This document shows positions 60,893 through 64,000 of a DNA stretch of 64,000 nt, in pieces. This stretch comes from a bacterium (GTDB lineage: Bacteria; Planctomycetota; Planctomycetia; Isosphaerales; Isosphaeraceae), in the NCBI GenBank assembly GCA_016125085.1, contig WGMM01000030.1:1-64000 (forward strand), read 5' to 3'. Every line of letters begins with the position of its first letter. Position 1 is the first letter of the stretch. The notes below the pieces were generated by a model. That model was not told the origin of the DNA, ran no database searches, and saw nothing but the letters and a program-made list of their open reading frames with translations. Made by a program: the position numbers and the translations under genes.

Positions 60893-62479
60893 TCAGGGCC
60901 TGGTGAATTCGCCCGTGATCTTCGGCCCGGCGAATCTGCCGTAAATGCCCTTGCCCCAATGGGCTCGTTCGTTGGCGAAGGATGTCGAAACGGGGATTCC
61001 GGCAAGAGTTCCGGAACCCAGTTCGCGCCCGTCCTGATAGATTTTCATCGTCTCTCCTGAGATGACGAACGTGAGTTTCGTCGGGCCGTCGGTCCAGGCG
61101 GCCGTCGCGCTCAAGTGGCCCGGCATCGTCAATCGATACACGGATCCGTACGATTTCCACTTCTCCGGCGCCAGAAAGGGGGCACGTTTTTCGTCCCACA
61201 CGCACGGATCCTTGGCCGATGTGGCGACAAAAAGGCTGCCGCCGCTGGTCACCAGGCTCGTCACACGCTGACCCCACTGGTTCGGCACGGAGTCGCCCTG
61301 GTTTTCGGTATCGTATGGGTGCACGATCGCGGCTGAAGGTTCAGGGTGATCGAACATTCGGCGGACCAGACGCCATTCGTCAGCCGTCTGTCGATACCGC
61401 CAGAGTTCGCCCCACGGCCAGACACCGGCGAAGATCTCGCCTCCGTAAATCGCCGTGGACTGAGCCTCGCGTGCGGCCGTCGAGACGCCCTTCGGGACCG
61501 GCGGCCAGCCAGGCTGGTCGACGATCGATCGGCCATCGAAGCTGAAAATTCGGCCTGTCGGATACTGGCCCATGATGAGCCTGTCGCCGAACGCCATCGA
61601 GGAATAAAGCTGGTAGCTCACTTTCAGGTTCGGCTCCAGCATGGTACGCCAGCGTCCGTCTTCGAAAACGTAGAAACCGCCGATATTCGAACCTGTGACG
61701 ATCTGGCCATCGCGGACGCCCCAGGCGAAAGTCGTTTCGCCGACGACCGGCAGCGTCATCACGATCGCCCTGGTCAAATCAACGGCCGGCTCGCCTGGCT
61801 TCCAGGGGCAGGCGTAAAGCTTGCTGTATCCGTTCTTGTCGGACGTAAATGGGCGATATCCGCCCGCGCCTCTGTCGATATGATAGAAGCAAAGGAAGCC
61901 GTTCGCGTAGTAGAAGAGCTGATAGCTGCCGCGAGTGGGCGGGGGCAAGATCGTCTGGCCATCGAAAGTGACGGTGCTGTCGCCGAAGCTCAGAATTCCG
62001 TTGCCCACCCGCATGGATTCGTGCGTTCCGCCGGGCCCGGGGTTATCGACCCAGGCCTTGCCGCGTTCGTCCCACTTCTTCAGTCCGCCGTGGGTCGAAT
62101 AGACTTCGCCGTCGCGTGAAAAGAGATACGTGCCGCACAGATCGTTCGGCCGGGGCAGCCGTTCGACCTGGATCGGCCGGTCGAGATTGCGGGGCCGGAC
62201 GTAAAACGCGAGTTCGTGCCTGTCCGATCGATAGCGCGTGCCGTAGCCGTTCGCGAAGCCCGCGCTGATGGTCATCGAGCCGTCGGTGCTCGTCGCTTCG
62301 AACAGCGAACCGAACGCCTGCCCGATATCCTGCCCCCGGTCGGCGACGACTTCGATGCGGATCTCTTCCCCGGGACTTGCGAAAGAAGTTCCGGAACCGG
62401 TCGTGATGAGTGCCGGGAGAATCAGGAAAAGCTGAAATGCCGTGATTTTCGGTCGCGGCGATTTCCGTTCGAAAGCCAT
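60893..62479 (-). CDS. Secreted hypothetical protein (beta-propeller-like)
   Basis: Signal peptide MAFERKSPRPKITAFQLFLILPALITTGSGTSFA; repeated short blades (SFDGRSIVD, VFEDGRWRTML, LWRYRQTADEWRLV). Confidence 0.65.
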   Translation of the reverse strand: MAFERKSPRPKITAFQLFLILPALITTGSGTSFASPGEEIRIEVVADRGQDIGQAFGSLFEATSTDGSMTISAGFANGYGTRYRSDRHELAFYVRPRNLDRPIQVERLPRPNDLCGTYLFSRDGEVYSTHGGLKKWDERGKAWVDNPGPGGTHESMRVGNGILSFGDSTVTFDGQTILPPPTRGSYQLFYYANGFLCFYHIDRGAGGYRPFTSDKNGYSKLYACPWKPGEPAVDLTRAIVMTLPVVGETTFAWGVRDGQIVTGSNIGGFYVFEDGRWRTMLEPNLKVSYQLYSSMAFGDRLIMGQYPTGRIFSFDGRSIVDQPGWPPVPKGVSTAAREAQSTAIYGGEIFAGVWPWGELWRYRQTADEWRLVRRMFDHPEPSAAIVHPYDTENQGDSVPNQWGQRVTSLVTSGGSLFVATSAKDPCVWDEKRAPFLAPEKWKSYGSVYRLTMPGHLSATAAWTDGPTKLTFVISGETMKIYQDGRELGSGTLAGIPVSTSFANERAHWGKGIYGRFAGPKITGEFTRP

Positions 62480-62718
62480 GTCGGCCTCCCTGGGCATAAG
62501 TGAAGACGTCTCGCAAGTCCGGATTCCGGCCTGCCCCGGCTTCAGAGGATGATATCCCGGGCGGGATGTCCGGATCATCGGAAAAATTTGCCAGTGGAAC
62601 GTGATCTTCGATTCGAATGGCGCAACATGAAAACCTCTCGACACACCCTCGGCGATGGTTCTAGAATGCGAATCGACACGAATCGAGCCCGCCGAATTCA
62701 CCCGACGCCGAAACTCTC

Positions 62719-63471
62719 ATGATTTCCATCGACCTGACCGGCCGCACGGCCATCGTCACAGGAGCAGCCCAGGGCCTCGGGCTTGCGACGGCGCGCATGC
62801 TGCATGCTGCCGGGGCGAACGTGGTGCTCAATCACTTCCCGGATGCCGACGGCAATCAGGCCAGGCAAGCGGCTGATGCCGTACTTGCACTCGGAAACCG
62901 CGCGATCGCCTTCCCGGCCGACGTTCGCAGCGATGCCGACTGCCAGGCGATGGTCGCCCGGGCGATCGACGAATTCGGCGGCCTGGATATTCTCGTCAAT
63001 AATGCCGGCATTCTGCGCGATCGAACTCTGAAGAAGATGACGCCCGAAGACTGGCAGGATGTCATCGACACGAACCTGACGGGCGTCTTCCGCATGTGCA
63101 AGGCCGCCGCCGAGCCGATGCGCGAGGGCGGCCGCATCGTGAACCTGGCGTCGATCAGCGCCGTTCTCGGCTTTTTCGGTCAGGCGAACTATGCCGCGGC
63201 CAAGGCGGGCGTAATCGGCATGACCAAAGTGCTCAGCCGCGAACTGGCCCGAAGGAACATCACGGTCAACGCCGTGGCGCCGGGTGTCGTGCTGACCGAT
63301 ATGGGCAAGTCGATCCCTGAAACCGCACGACAGCAGATGCTCGGGCAAATTCCGCTCGGGCGTTTCGGCGAGCCGGACGACATCGCCGCGGCGATTCTGT
63401 TCCTCTGCAGCGGGCTGGCAGGCTATGTGACAGGACAGACACTGCACGTCAACGGCGGCTGGACGGGATGA
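62719..63471 (+). CDS. SDR family oxidoreductase (FabG-like)
   Basis: [56 protein letters not shown]. Confidence 0.93.
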   Translation: MISIDLTGRTAIVTGAAQGLGLATARMLHAAGANVVLNHFPDADGNQARQAADAVLALGNRAIAFPADVRSDADCQAMVARAIDEFGGLDILVNNAGILRDRTLKKMTPEDWQDVIDTNLTGVFRMCKAAAEPMREGGRIVNLASISAVLGFFGQANYAAAKAGVIGMTKVLSRELARRNITVNAVAPGVVLTDMGKSIPETARQQMLGQIPLGRFGEPDDIAAAILFLCSGLAGYVTGQTLHVNGGWTG

Positions 63472-64000
63472 ACCGGCGTCAAGGGTCGAAAATCTGCACA
63501 GCTGACGAAGCGGTGGCGGCGATCGCCTCCGGGGCCACCGTCGTCAGCGGCGGATTCGTCGGGGCTGCGCATCCTGAAGCGCTTACGGCCGCGCTCGAAC
63601 GGCGATTTCTCGCCACGGGCACGCCACGCGACCTGACGCTCGTTTATGGGGCCGGCCAGGGTGATGGCGGCCGTCGGGGCCTGAATCACCTGGCCCATGC
63701 CGGGCTGACGAAGCGTGTGATCGGCGGACACTGGGGCCTGGTGCCAGCCCTCGGCAAGCTTGCCGTGGAAAATCGGATCGAAGCCTATAATTTCCCCCAG
63801 GGTGCGATCTGCCAGCTGATCCGCGACATCGCCGCCGGCCGCCCGGGGTGCGTCACGCACGTGGGGCTGGGGACGTTCGTCGATCCCTTACAGACAGGCG
63901 GCCGGATCAACGCCCGCACCACCGAACCCCTTGTAGAGCGGGTCGAGCTGGGAGGCCGGACATGGCTCTGGTACAAGGCTTTTCCTGTCAATGTCGGGCT
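63468..64000 (+). CDS. Acyl-CoA:acetate/3-ketoacid CoA-transferase, partial at window end
   Basis: ATGA overlap with the SDR gene; translation [44 protein letters not shown]...[30 protein letters not shown]...[23 protein letters not shown]. Confidence 0.88.
   Translation, partial: MNRRQGSKICTADEAVAAIASGATVVSGGFVGAAHPEALTAALERRFLATGTPRDLTLVYGAGQGDGGRRGLNHLAHAGLTKRVIGGHWGLVPALGKLAVENRIEAYNFPQGAICQLIRDIAAGRPGCVTHVGLGTFVDPLQTGGRINARTTEPLVERVELGGRTWLWYKAFPVNVG

Overview
The window looks like chromosomal DNA from a member of the Planctomycetota. This is inferred from family content: DUF1559 prepilin-like protein, DUF1501 and DUF1549/DUF1553 proteins, a MoxR/DUF58/BatA/VWA operon, and a Ser/Thr-kinase-like protein fused to a receiver-like domain. 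I support about 45 protein-coding genes, one tRNA-Glu(CUC) and a few hairpin terminators. I saw no rRNA, CRISPR array, transposase or prophage. Most content is housekeeping or typical for the phylum: ABC exporters, a phosphate-selective-type porin, a glycan locus, an Rbs-type sugar ABC transporter, hemD-hemE, mnmA, a class II photolyase, a YgiQ-type radical SAM protein and a bestrophin. Two observations stand out. (1) At 43257-43808 (-), an AhpD/CMD-type peroxidase-related gene is interrupted by one in-frame TGA exactly at the second Cys of the CxxCxxxH redox motif (NQCRY-TGA-TDLH). A hairpin with a GGUC apical loop starts 18 nt downstream, so this is a strong candidate for an undescribed CxxU selenoprotein. 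(2) At 14114-15223 (+), the Rbs-type sugar-binding lipoprotein appears naturally circularly permuted. The segment that normally ends the protein (FVGFDGSPPLIEAMRAGKIQGLVLQDPFRMG...VDDP) sits directly after the lipoprotein signal peptide, and the ORF ends where that segment would normally begin. I also found several likely pseudo-enzymes: an RsmB/NSUN-like protein lacking both catalytic Cys and SAM motif I, a kinase-like protein with HGA in place of HRD, and an SDR with Phe in place of the catalytic Tyr. All family assignments come from motif recognition by eye; no database search was run.
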